NCBI GenBank assembly: GCA_934141445.1
Contig: CAKPCF010000032.1
Location: forward strand, 1-17,609
Direction: 5' to 3'
DNA from: an uncultured Clostridia bacterium
GTDB lineage: Bacteria; Bacillota; Clostridia; TANB77; CAG-508
DNA length: 17,609 nucleotides
Shown here: positions 1 to 7,332 of the stretch, piece by piece
How the letters are laid out: every line of letters starts with the position of its first letter
Numbering within the stretch: position 1 is the first letter of the stretch
Notes under the pieces: generated by a model
The model's input: only the letters and a program-made list of their open reading frames with translations
Told to the model about the DNA's origin: nothing
Databases searched by the model: none
Program-made: the position numbers and the translations under genes

Positions 1-257
1 CTTTCAATCCATAAAAAACATTAGTCTAATGACTTTTGCTTTTCTTTGAAAGAAAACCATTTCAAAACTTCTCTTTTCATTTTTATGGACTTCTTTAAGT
101 TCTGTACTTATGGAAATAAAGAAAAAGACACAAAACAGTATATTTTGCTATACTTTTGTGCCTTTTTTCATTTTAGTTTTCTTGAAAATCTTTTAAAATT
201 TATTTTATAATTGTTGACTTCAAAACTTACTAATGATAGAATTTTTATAAATATTAA
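1..257. other. Intergenic region at left edge, no gene seen
   Basis: I see no credible coding sequence here on either strand; it is very A/T-rich with frequent stops. It holds a hairpin at 129-160, a short perfect palindrome at 40-56 (arms TTTTCTTT and AAAGAAAA around one G), and an 18-base segment at 93-110 that is the exact reverse complement of 266-283 inside the terminator hairpin. The hairpins suggest the end of a transcription unit entering from the left or right. Confidence 0.6.
129..160. terminator. Probable bidirectional intrinsic terminator
   Basis: The arms CACAAAA..GTATA (129-142, with a two-base CA bulge) and TATACTTTTGTG (149-160) enclose the loop TTTTGC. On the plus strand the hairpin is followed by CCTTTTTT; on the minus strand it is followed by TCTTTTTCTTT. 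It could therefore stop transcripts from either side, including one from a plus-strand gene left of the window. The stem is A/T-rich and the gene it would serve is not visible. Confidence 0.5.
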
Positions 258-288
258 ACAGCCTTTAAGTACAGAACTTAAAGGCTGT
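258..288. terminator. Strong hairpin terminator 3' of the ord-like gene
   Basis: This is a perfect 13-base-pair stem (ACAGCCTTTAAGT / ACTTAAAGGCTGT) with the five-base loop ACAGA. It sits 11 bases past the stop codon of the minus-strand dehydrogenase gene. The best T-run (ATTTTTT) is on the plus-strand side, so it is strongest for plus-strand transcripts. On the minus strand it is followed by TTTAATATTTATA, which is a weaker tract. I read it as bidirectional. Confidence 0.75.
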
Positions 289-299
289 ATTTTTTACTA

Positions 300-1361
300 T
301 TATTTAATAATTGTCTTTTTAAAGTTTAATTCTCCAATTTCTTCAGTTGGTATATAACCTGGTTTTGAGTTTATAACATCTGGTATTCTGTTTACAATAG
401 TTGCACAAGTTAATTCAACAGTATTTGGCTTTTCTACTGTAATTGTAGTTGTAGGTTCTCCTTCAATTGTCCAAACATTTTTATCAAATTCATCTGGTGC
501 ATATACTTTACCTATACACTCTGTTTCTATTGTAATTCCTTCTTCTGTTTCAGTTGTAACCACAGCACTCATGCCAGTTGCATCACCTGATTTCACAGTC
601 ATATTTAAAGTACTTGAATAAATATCTCCATTATGCGTTTGTGGCACACATTTTTGAGTCTGACTTTTTACAGTAAGTCCAAGTTTTGCACACAACCATC
701 CATTTACATTCCACATATAAGATGGCATAAACTCACCATTTTCAATTATTTTTTGACGTGCTTCTGCTGAAATTCTATCTGCTGATGCAACCTTTTCATC
801 AAATTCAGATAATGTTAATCCTGCTCCATGTGCTTCAGCTAATGCTATGCCATATTCTTCAACATTATAACTTGAACTACCTTTAATTTTCTTGATAGTT
901 TGAGTTGAACCTGCTATTGAACTAACTAGTTGTCCCCAATATATATCTTGATATCCACTTCCTGTAATTGTACAATTATTCTTTTTAGCTGTTTCATCTA
1001 TTTTTTTAGTTAATTTTGGATGTGAATTTAACGGATAAAATGCTTCCTCACAAGTTGTTATTGCATTTATTCCTAGTTCCGCACATAACATAAGTGGTTC
1101 TTCAAGTTCTGCTATTAAACTTCTAGTAGTCACAATACAAATATCTGGCTTAGTAGTTTCAAGTAATTTTCTTGCATCTTTTGCATTTATAACAGTAACT
1201 CCCTTTTTTTCTGTTCCTAAAATATCTCCAATATCTTTTCCTATAACATCTGGATTTACATCAATTGCGCCTACAATTTCAATACCTTTTTCAAGCATAT
1301 ATCGCATTGTATATAATGACATTTTTCCAACACCATACTGCACAGCTTTTACTCTTTCCAT
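300..1361 (-). CDS. ord: 2,4-diaminopentanoate dehydrogenase-like NAD(P)-dependent oxidoreductase
   Basis: This 353-residue protein belongs to the dihydrodipicolinate-reductase-like family that includes 2,4-diaminopentanoate dehydrogenase, an enzyme of clostridial oxidative ornithine degradation. An N-terminal Rossmann fold is visible: strand plus glycine turn VQYGVGKMS at 7-15, then acidic D34 after the second strand (VGAIDV), which could bind the nucleotide ribose. Around 133-143 is TGSGYQDIYWG, and the C-terminus carries the family-like NRIPDVI..PGY segment (324-336). I chose the ATG at 1361 because AAGGGAG lies five bases upstream; the frame extends 22 codons further but that stretch reads as leader. 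No ornithine-pathway partners (ortAB, oraSE) are adjacent, so the substrate is uncertain. It may be co-transcribed with the Lon-like gene 148 bases upstream. Family assignment is from recognition of the sequence; the exact reaction is inferred. Confidence 0.75.
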   Translation of the reverse strand: MERVKAVQYGVGKMSLYTMRYMLEKGIEIVGAIDVNPDVIGKDIGDILGTEKKGVTVINAKDARKLLETTKPDICIVTTRSLIAELEEPLMLCAELGINAITTCEEAFYPLNSHPKLTKKIDETAKKNNCTITGSGYQDIYWGQLVSSIAGSTQTIKKIKGSSSYNVEEYGIALAEAHGAGLTLSEFDEKVASADRISAEARQKIIENGEFMPSYMWNVNGWLCAKLGLTVKSQTQKCVPQTHNGDIYSSTLNMTVKSGDATGMSAVVTTETEEGITIETECIGKVYAPDEFDKNVWTIEGEPTTTITVEKPNTVELTCATIVNRIPDVINSKPGYIPTEEIGELNFKKTIIK

Positions 1362-1509
1362 AAAATCTCCCTTCATATTTAAAATTTTATACTTTAATAA
1401 AATTTCGTTTATGGTAATTATTTCCAAAACAAAATTAAATTATTCATAAGTTTCATTAAATTTTTTCATATTTTATAAGATTTGCTACTTATTTATACTC
1501 TAATATAAT

Positions 1510-3903
1510 TTATTTTTTATTATCTGCAACTTTTGAAAATTTCTTTAATTTTTCATAAGCTAAATAATTTATAGTTCCCAATGGGAATTTTCCATTTTTA
1601 TCCTTCTTACCTGCTGGAACTCCTGTTAAAATTTCAATTCCTTCATCAATTGTTCTAACAGCAAAAATATGGAATTTACCTTTTCTTACAGAATCTATTA
1701 CCTCATCTGATAAATGTAAGTTTCTAACATTTTGTGCTGGAATTATAACACCAGCTTCTCCAGTTAATCCTCTCATTTTACAAATTTGATAAAATCCTTC
1801 AATTTTTTCATTAACACCACCAATTGGTTGAATCTCACCTTTTTGATTTACAGAACCAGTAACTGCAATTGATTGATTTATTGGTATTCCAGACAAACTT
1901 GAAAGAATTGCATAAGCTTCTGTACTTGATGCACTATCACCATCAACACCACCATATAATTGTTCAAAACAAATACTTGCAGTTAATGAAAGTGGCATTT
2001 CTTGTGCAAATTGTTCTCCTAAATATCCAGTTAAAATCAACACTCCTTTAGAATGTGATGAACCAGACATTTCAACTTCTCTTTCTATATTTACAATTCC
2101 ATTTTGTCCCATGTATGTGTTAGCTGTAATTTTTGCTGGTTTTCCAAAAGAATAATCTCCAATTGTTATAACTGTAAGGCCATTGATTTGTCCTACTTTA
2201 TATCCTTCTGTTTCGATTAGTAAAGCTTCATCTTTTATCATTTGTAAATATTTTTCATCATATTTCTTTATTCTATCAATTCTCTCATCTAAAGCTTTCT
2301 TTATATATTCTTTTGTTATTATTTTCGATTTATCTAGTTTAGCCCAAGCAGAAGCCTCACCAACAATTTCACCAATTTCACTAAATTGTGTTGATAATTT
2401 TTCTTTGTCTCCAGCAAGTTTTGAAGTAAATTCAACAACCTTAGCCATTGCTTCCTTATCTAAATCTAATAATCCTTCTTGTTCGCAAAAACTTCTAACA
2501 AATTTGCTTAATCTTTCGACATTTTCTGTTGTTTTTGGTGCATCTTCTTCAAATTCTACTTTTATTTTAAATAATTTTCTAAAATCATCATCCATTGACA
2601 ATAATGTATGATAAATATTTGAATTTCCTATGATTAAAACTTTTAAATCCAACGGTATTGGTTCTGGTTTTATTCCAACTAAAGTTAAACTTGTTCTTTG
2701 GTCTACCGGATTTTCTATTGCAAGTTCTTTAATTCTTAAAGCTTTCTTTAATGCTTCATAGCACATTTGATTTGCTAATAAATCTTTAGCTTGGAAAATT
2801 ATATATCCACCATTTGCTTGATGTAATAAACCTGGTTTTATCATTGTAAAGTCTGTTTTTAAACTTCCATACTGATTTTCATATTCTAAGCCACCAAATA
2901 TGTTATGATATGAATAATTTGTATCCATAATAACTGGTGCACCTTCTAATTTACTGTTATCCACAAATAAATTTACTCTATAATTTAACCATGGTTCTCT
3001 TAGTTCTGGTCTTTGAGTTGGTTGAACAGGTTGTTTTGGATCTACATCAGGTGCTAAAAAGGCACTTATATTTTTTAATATATCTTTCTTTATTCCTTCT
3101 AGAAATGCATTTATTTTTTTATTTCTTTTATAATTTGCTTTCAAAGAGTTTACATGAACATTTATTGTAAGTAATGCTATATTTGATTGCCATTCTTCAA
3201 TTTTCTTTTCAGACTCTTTTTCAATAGTTTTTATTGTTCCTAAAGCTTCAAAAATCTGTTCTTGAACTAAATTAGAACGCTCTTCAAATTCTTTTTTGAT
3301 AGACTCATCTAGATTATCAAATTCCTCTTCTTCAAGTACTTTACCATCTAAAACTGGCATCATATAAACTCCATTTTCAGTAGATCTTACTTGAAATCCT
3401 TGAACCATTGTTCTTTTATTTAATTTGTCTAAAAGAGCTTCTCTCTTATCTTCAAATTCTTGTTTTATAATTTTCTTTTCTTTTTCAAAATCTTCATTAT
3501 TGAAAGTTTTCTTTATTTCTCTGCGAACATCTTTAACAAAATTTTCCATTTGTTCCTTAAAAACAATACCATTTCCAGCAGGGAATGAAATTGCAACTGG
3601 TTCATTTGGATTTTCAAAATTATATACATAGCACCAATCATTTGGTACTTTTTCTTTTGCAGCCTTTTGTGTTAGAAACTTTTTAGTATACATTGTTTTT
3701 CCAACACCTGATGGTCCTTCTAAATATAAATTGTATCCTTTTATATCAATATCAAGACCAAATTTCAATGCTTTAATTCCTCTATCTTGTCCATAAACTA
3801 AATCTGTTGTATCTACTAATTCTCTTGTTGTTTCAAACTTAAAAAAATTTGGATTACATACATCTTTTAAGTCTTTTGGCGTTAGTTCATTATTTCTTCT
3901 CAT
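1510..3903 (-). CDS. Lon-family ATP-dependent protease (AAA_32 plus Lon proteolytic domain)
   Basis: This is a cytosolic ATP-driven protease of 797 residues, of the YcbZ/LonB-like type rather than classical Lon; it lacks the Lon N-terminal substrate domain. Walker A is GPSGVGKT at 63-70. A long charged, probably coiled-coil insert spans about 115-280. The AAA core resumes at about 305-450, with R442 in a likely arginine-finger position (DDDFRKLF). The C-terminal Lon protease domain (about 560-770) has the catalytic dyad S657 (GDSAS) and K700 (GGVNEK), 43 residues apart as in E. coli Lon. The strand expected to be Walker B reads GGYIIFQAKDLL (365-376), without the usual consecutive acidic pair. 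The start at 3903 has GGAGGAAG upstream. It is preceded by its own promoter candidate. Family call is firm; substrates are unknown. Confidence 0.9.
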   Translation of the reverse strand: MRRNNELTPKDLKDVCNPNFFKFETTRELVDTTDLVYGQDRGIKALKFGLDIDIKGYNLYLEGPSGVGKTMYTKKFLTQKAAKEKVPNDWCYVYNFENPNEPVAISFPAGNGIVFKEQMENFVKDVRREIKKTFNNEDFEKEKKIIKQEFEDKREALLDKLNKRTMVQGFQVRSTENGVYMMPVLDGKVLEEEEFDNLDESIKKEFEERSNLVQEQIFEALGTIKTIEKESEKKIEEWQSNIALLTINVHVNSLKANYKRNKKINAFLEGIKKDILKNISAFLAPDVDPKQPVQPTQRPELREPWLNYRVNLFVDNSKLEGAPVIMDTNYSYHNIFGGLEYENQYGSLKTDFTMIKPGLLHQANGGYIIFQAKDLLANQMCYEALKKALRIKELAIENPVDQRTSLTLVGIKPEPIPLDLKVLIIGNSNIYHTLLSMDDDFRKLFKIKVEFEEDAPKTTENVERLSKFVRSFCEQEGLLDLDKEAMAKVVEFTSKLAGDKEKLSTQFSEIGEIVGEASAWAKLDKSKIITKEYIKKALDERIDRIKKYDEKYLQMIKDEALLIETEGYKVGQINGLTVITIGDYSFGKPAKITANTYMGQNGIVNIEREVEMSGSSHSKGVLILTGYLGEQFAQEMPLSLTASICFEQLYGGVDGDSASSTEAYAILSSLSGIPINQSIAVTGSVNQKGEIQPIGGVNEKIEGFYQICKMRGLTGEAGVIIPAQNVRNLHLSDEVIDSVRKGKFHIFAVRTIDEGIEILTGVPAGKKDKNGKFPLGTINYLAYEKLKKFSKVADNKK

Positions 3904-3942
3904 TCGTATTCTTCCTCCGTACTATCTCTTTAATATTGTGAT

Positions 3943-3969
3943 TTTATATCAAACAAATTATTTTTTCAA
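3943..3969 (-). promoter_or_regulatory. Promoter candidate for the Lon-like protease gene
   Basis: On the minus strand TTGAAA (3964-3969) is followed after 15 bases by TATAAA (3943-3948), which has the extended -10 element TGA directly before it. The spacer is short, so the extended -10 is probably the main recognition element. It lies about 40 bases upstream of the ATG at 3903. Confidence 0.5.
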
Positions 3970-4031
3970 TCTATTTTTTACAATTTTTAACATTTTTTTG
4001 AACATATTTTACATTTATTTTTATAAATCAA

Positions 4032-4065
4032 AAATGTCGCAACTAATAAATTAATTGCAACATTT
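4032..4065 (-). terminator. Intrinsic terminator of tsaB-rimI
   Basis: On the minus strand a 15-pair stem (AAATGTTGCAATTAA / TTAGTTGCGACATTT, two G-U pairs, loop TTTA) lies 13 bases after the rimI stop codon. It is followed by a T-rich tract (TTGATTTATA), with TTTTT shared by the end of the stem. This separates the tsaB-rimI unit from the downstream Lon-like gene. Confidence 0.75.
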
Positions 4066-4078
4066 TATACAACATTAT

Positions 4079-4510
4079 TTATAAAAACTTTGTCATTATA
4101 ATAGCATCATCTATGCCATTATAATATTTTTTTCTTCTTCCAACTATTTCAAAACCATTTTTTATATACAAATTTTTAGCTTCTATATTATTTTCATTTA
4201 CTTCCAAACTAATTTTATCTCTGTTTTCTTTTTTTGTCATCTCTATTAGTTTATCTAAAAGTAAAGTTCCTATACCTCTTTTTCTCTCTGCTTTTTTGGT
4301 AACAATATTAGTAATTTCTGTATCATCAATTGAAATTATAATTCCAGCAAAACCAACTATATTTTCATTTTCTTTTGCTACTATGTATTTTGAATTTGGA
4401 CTTTCTAATTCACTTTTCAAAATATTAGGTGTCCAAAACTCATCAAATTCTTCTTGTAAGCAATCTTTTATTTGTTCAAAATCATCTAAATTCATTTCTA
4501 AAATTTGCAT
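4079..4510 (-). CDS. rimI: Ribosomal protein S18-alanine N-acetyltransferase RimI
   Basis: This is a GNAT-fold acetyltransferase of 143 residues that uses acetyl-CoA to acetylate the N-terminal alanine of ribosomal protein S18. The acetyl-CoA pyrophosphate-binding motif R/Q-x-x-G-x-G is R76-K-R-G-I-G81. It is followed by the usual helix and the SLEVNENN strand (101-108), then A-K-N-L-Y-x-K-N-G-F (111-120), a classic RimI/GNAT signature. Length is normal for the family. It begins eight bases after the tsaB stop, and its AGGA ribosome site overlaps that stop codon, so translation is probably coupled. The tsaB-rimI pairing strongly supports RimI over a generic GNAT. A hairpin terminator follows directly. 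Confidence 0.9.
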   Translation of the reverse strand: MQILEMNLDDFEQIKDCLQEEFDEFWTPNILKSELESPNSKYIVAKENENIVGFAGIIISIDDTEITNIVTKKAERKRGIGTLLLDKLIEMTKKENRDKISLEVNENNIEAKNLYIKNGFEIVGRRKKYYNGIDDAIIMTKFL

Positions 4511-4518
4511 ACTAGTTC

Positions 4519-5199
4519 CTACTTTTTCAATCTTTCTGCTTGTGATTTTCTTAAATAAATTGGCAATATAGTATCAGCATTTTTTAAATCTTTATTCAAG
4601 TATTTTTTATAGCCAATTTTTCCTGTATTTACTGCGCTTTGTTCATTATTATCCGTAAACTTAATTTCATTATTTACTAATCTTTCAGAAATTAAATCTT
4701 TATGTAAAACAGCACCATCTCCAACAAATACTATCTTGCTAAACTTTTCTGCTTTTTTCAAAATTACTTCAATATCTTCAGCTATTTCCTCTTCTTTCAA
4801 ATTATAATCATTATCAAAAATTCCAGCATATACTTGATTATTTCTAGCATCAATTAAAGAAATAATTGCTGTATCAGATTCTACATTTTCGACATTTCTA
4901 GCTAAGCTTTCTAATGAAGTCACACTCGCAACTGGTAAATTATAAACTTCTGCTAACGGTTTAATACTTGCAATTCCAATTCTAATTCCAGTAAAAGAAC
5001 CTGGTCCAACTGATACAGATATTAAATTAAAATCACTCAATTTTAATTTATTTCTTTCTAAAACTTCTTTTAAAATAGGCATTAAATTTTCTGAATGTGT
5101 TTTTCCATTATCTAAACTTATTTCATCTATTTTATTATTATCTTCCAAAATAGCAACTGCACATATTTTAGAAGATGTATCTACTGCTAAATTTTTCAT
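4519..5199 (-). CDS. tsaB: tRNA t6A biosynthesis protein TsaB
   Basis: TsaB is the ASKHA-fold partner of TsaD in the complex that makes N6-threonylcarbamoyladenosine at position 37 of ANN-decoding tRNAs. The product is 226 residues, a normal length for TsaB. It shows the N-terminal LAVDTSS strand-turn (4-10), the HSENL motif (35-39) and the hallmark GPGSFTGIRIG (65-75). I start it at the ATG at 5199, seven bases behind a GAGG site; an in-frame TTG at 5214 lies upstream of that site and is unlikely. It has its own promoter (5233-5261), which separates it from the accessory cassette upstream. Neither tsaE nor tsaD, often clustered with tsaB-rimI in Firmicutes, is adjacent. Confidence 0.93.
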   Translation of the reverse strand: MKNLAVDTSSKICAVAILEDNNKIDEISLDNGKTHSENLMPILKEVLERNKLKLSDFNLISVSVGPGSFTGIRIGIASIKPLAEVYNLPVASVTSLESLARNVENVESDTAIISLIDARNNQVYAGIFDNDYNLKEEEIAEDIEVILKKAEKFSKIVFVGDGAVLHKDLISERLVNNEIKFTDNNEQSAVNTGKIGYKKYLNKDLKNADTILPIYLRKSQAERLKK

Positions 5200-5232
5200 T
5201 TTTTCGCCTCGCAAATTTATTTTTCATTTGTT

Positions 5233-5261
5233 ATTATATAGTATTTTAGCAATTTTTACAA
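5233..5261 (-). promoter_or_regulatory. Promoter of tsaB-rimI
   Basis: On the minus strand TTGTAA (5256-5261) is separated by exactly 17 bases from a perfect TATAAT (5233-5238). The -35 element overlaps the stop codon of the preceding small gene. The predicted start is about 25-30 bases upstream of the tsaB ATG, leaving room for its GAGG site. Confidence 0.75.
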
Positions 5262-5699
5262 TAAAAATTTCTTCTTTATCTTATTTATAAATCTTTTGAA
5301 AATATTTTCCTTATATGGAACCAATTGCACATTGGTATTAGTAGATTCAATATTTTCTTTTTTCTCAAAAATATTATTAGGGTCATATTTTTCTAATAAT
5401 TCTTTTTGGTATTTATTTTCATTATCACAAAACATACTTTTTAATTGTTTTTTCTGTTCATCACTTGACCAGTAATTATATTTAATAACTGCAATTAAGT
5501 CTTTTGTTTTAGTAGAAAAGTTTTGCTCTAATAAGCTTTTATTTGTATCAATGTCTATATTAAATTTCTCATTAGATTGATTTTTTATTAAATCTATTAG
5601 TTTTTCAGGCAACTTTTCTATATATGATTGTGGTAAATATCCTAATAAACAATTGACTTCTGTGTATGCTTTTATATATTCCATATCATTAGTCATCAT
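5256..5699 (-). CDS. Small hypothetical protein with basic C-terminal tail
   Basis: I do not recognise a named family. The product is 147 residues from the ATG at 5699 (146 from the adjacent ATG at 5696; an in-frame TTG at 5708 is too close to the AAAGGA site to be preferred). The first half is predicted helical (EYIKAYTEVNCLLGYL). The middle has an acidic and aromatic run ending in KYNYWSSDEQKK. The C-terminus is a short basic amphipathic helix (FKRFINKIKKKFLL), the kind of tail that can bind membrane, nucleic acid or a partner. There is no signal peptide. Its start overlaps the stop of the HD-domain gene (ATGACTAA), implying coupled translation and a shared role with it. Expressed as the last gene of the cassette. 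Confidence 0.7.
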   Translation of the reverse strand: MMTNDMEYIKAYTEVNCLLGYLPQSYIEKLPEKLIDLIKNQSNEKFNIDIDTNKSLLEQNFSTKTKDLIAVIKYNYWSSDEQKKQLKSMFCDNENKYQKELLEKYDPNNIFEKKENIESTNTNVQLVPYKENIFKRFINKIKKKFLL

Positions 5700-7332
5700 T
5701 AAAATCAATTCCTTTACTTTCTTTATCGTCTTTTTTAGTTGCTAATTCTTGCTCACTTAATCTCTGAACTTGTCTTAAATTTATACTCATTTCATTAAAG
5801 CCAGACATTGTAATTTTGCTCGATAGTTGTTGTAATTCAGAATCTAAGCTATCTTCTTCAAATAATTTTTTCCTTTCCTTTATTGGGTTGTTTCTTACAC
5901 TTTCACCTAACTCTATCTTTCCATTCTCAACTTCCAAATAACCATTTTTAATTGACTGTTTTGTATTTAATTCAATTACTGCTGAAATTAGTTCTGCATT
6001 TTTTGGATTATTCAATCTACTTGGTTGAAATCTTTGATAGTTAGGAGCTTCTATATCATATCTTAGAATATCTAGTTTATCAGCATCCTGTAATATTTCA
6101 GCACATCTAACTAATTCAGCCTTTCTCTGTTCACTTATATTTGGAAAAGTACTTAATACTAAATCTGTAACTTTTTGCTTTCCTTCAGACTCATGTGACT
6201 CTATCAAATAAGCAACTTCATTTTTATTCAACTCTGTATCTACATGCTGTAAATACCATTCTGCTCCAGCTTTTGCATGTGCTGCATCTCCTGCTCTTTC
6301 ATGGGCTATATCGTGATAAATTGCAGCTTCACGTATCAAAGCTAAATCTTGGTATGGCACTCCATTCATCAAACCAATATAGTTTGCTAATAATAGTACA
6401 TTTTTGACATGTTGTAAACCATGAACTTTTGAGGTTGAATGATTTTGAGACTGTATGTTTTCTACTTTATCAAACATAAAATCTATTTCTTTTGCATATT
6501 CAACAACTGAAGATAATGGAATTTGTCTACCTATATTACTATAAATTTTCGACTTACTTTGAACATGATTTCTCACTGGTTCTGTGCTTTCTTCAGTCTC
6601 TATTCCAATATAATCTTCTATAGATTTAGATTGCTGTGTGTCAATATGTAATTGCTCTGACTCTAATTCTGGTAAACTATCAATAAAATCTTGATGACGT
6701 TGCTTATATTCTAAAGTTTCCTTTTTATTATAGTCTGCTATTGTTTCAGCTATTCTTTCTCCACCTAATATATTTCTTATTTCATCAATAAGTTTTCTTT
6801 GTTCTGGTCCATAGCCAATATTTGAATATAGTTCAAGAGAATCATCTGTAAACAAATTTTGACTAGCATCCGCAATTATCTTTTCTTTCAAATTGATAAC
6901 AGCTGGATTCTGCTCAAAGAAAAAATCAAAGAATTTTTTTCTGCTTAAAGCCTCAAGATGCTTATTCATTTGTTCATTATAATAATAACGATTTCCTTCA
7001 CCTGTCCCGCCAATTCCTTTATATGCAATACCTTCTAATCCCGGTCTACCTATTTGCTCTGATATCCTCGAAAGTCCACTTATGAATTTTTGACTTATCC
7101 CTTTATTCTCTTTACCCATATCATACGCATTAGTAGTATATGGAACTATTCCCATTTTACAAAGTTGCATATCAATAGCATCTTTAGCAGTACCTCTAAA
7201 TACAACAACATTTTTGTTTGCAAGTTGTGATATCATTTCTTGATTTTGCATCAAAGCTTTATATCTTTCTTCTGGAATCATATATATTGCGTTTTGAGAC
7301 ACTGCCAATGATTCATCTTTCACATCAAACAC
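5689..7332 (-). CDS. HD-domain protein, probable C-terminal part of a frame-split gene
   Basis: From the GTG at 7332 this is 547 residues. The recognisable part is an HD-type phosphohydrolase domain at about 295-425: H304-G-L-Q-H308, the H340-D341 doublet in AAIYHDIAHE, H380 in ESHES, and D416/D418 in ILQDADKLD. These fit the metal-binding H..HD..D pattern, so it probably hydrolyses a phosphoester; the substrate is unknown. The first 100 residues (YMIPEERY, VVVFRG) have no named match. Residues 225-265 are polar, linker-like. The frame overlaps the preceding gene by eight bases (GTGTTTGA). Removing one C upstream joins the two into LHP-GDIVF, so this is likely one gene broken, or recoded, at about 7343. 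A GGAG five bases before the GTG would also permit separate, coupled translation. Confidence 0.75.
   Translation of the reverse strand: MFDVKDESLAVSQNAIYMIPEERYKALMQNQEMISQLANKNVVVFRGTAKDAIDMQLCKMGIVPYTTNAYDMGKENKGISQKFISGLSRISEQIGRPGLEGIAYKGIGGTGEGNRYYYNEQMNKHLEALSRKKFFDFFFEQNPAVINLKEKIIADASQNLFTDDSLELYSNIGYGPEQRKLIDEIRNILGGERIAETIADYNKKETLEYKQRHQDFIDSLPELESEQLHIDTQQSKSIEDYIGIETEESTEPVRNHVQSKSKIYSNIGRQIPLSSVVEYAKEIDFMFDKVENIQSQNHSTSKVHGLQHVKNVLLLANYIGLMNGVPYQDLALIREAAIYHDIAHERAGDAAHAKAGAEWYLQHVDTELNKNEVAYLIESHESEGKQKVTDLVLSTFPNISEQRKAELVRCAEILQDADKLDILRYDIEAPNYQRFQPSRLNNPKNAELISAVIELNTKQSIKNGYLEVENGKIELGESVRNNPIKERKKLFEEDSLDSELQQLSSKITMSGFNEMSINLRQVQRLSEQELATKKDDKESKGIDFNDD

Noticed and set aside
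1382..1405. A/T-only hairpin (AAATTTTAT / ATAAAATTT) in the leader of the dehydrogenase gene
   Set aside because: It has no G or C, no recognisable riboswitch architecture, and such pairings are expected by chance in this DNA.
1362..1427. 22-codon N-terminal extension of the dehydrogenase
   Set aside because: The AAGGGAG site sits just before the inner ATG at 1361, and the Rossmann fold begins right after it; the extension does not resemble the family.
5689..7332. Possible ADP-ribosyltransferase domain suggested by VVVFRG near the N-terminus, and a SidE-type phosphodiesterase reading of the HD region
   Set aside because: No following STS or ExE motif was found for the first, and similarity to SidE rests only on the HG..H and HD pattern shared by many HD proteins.
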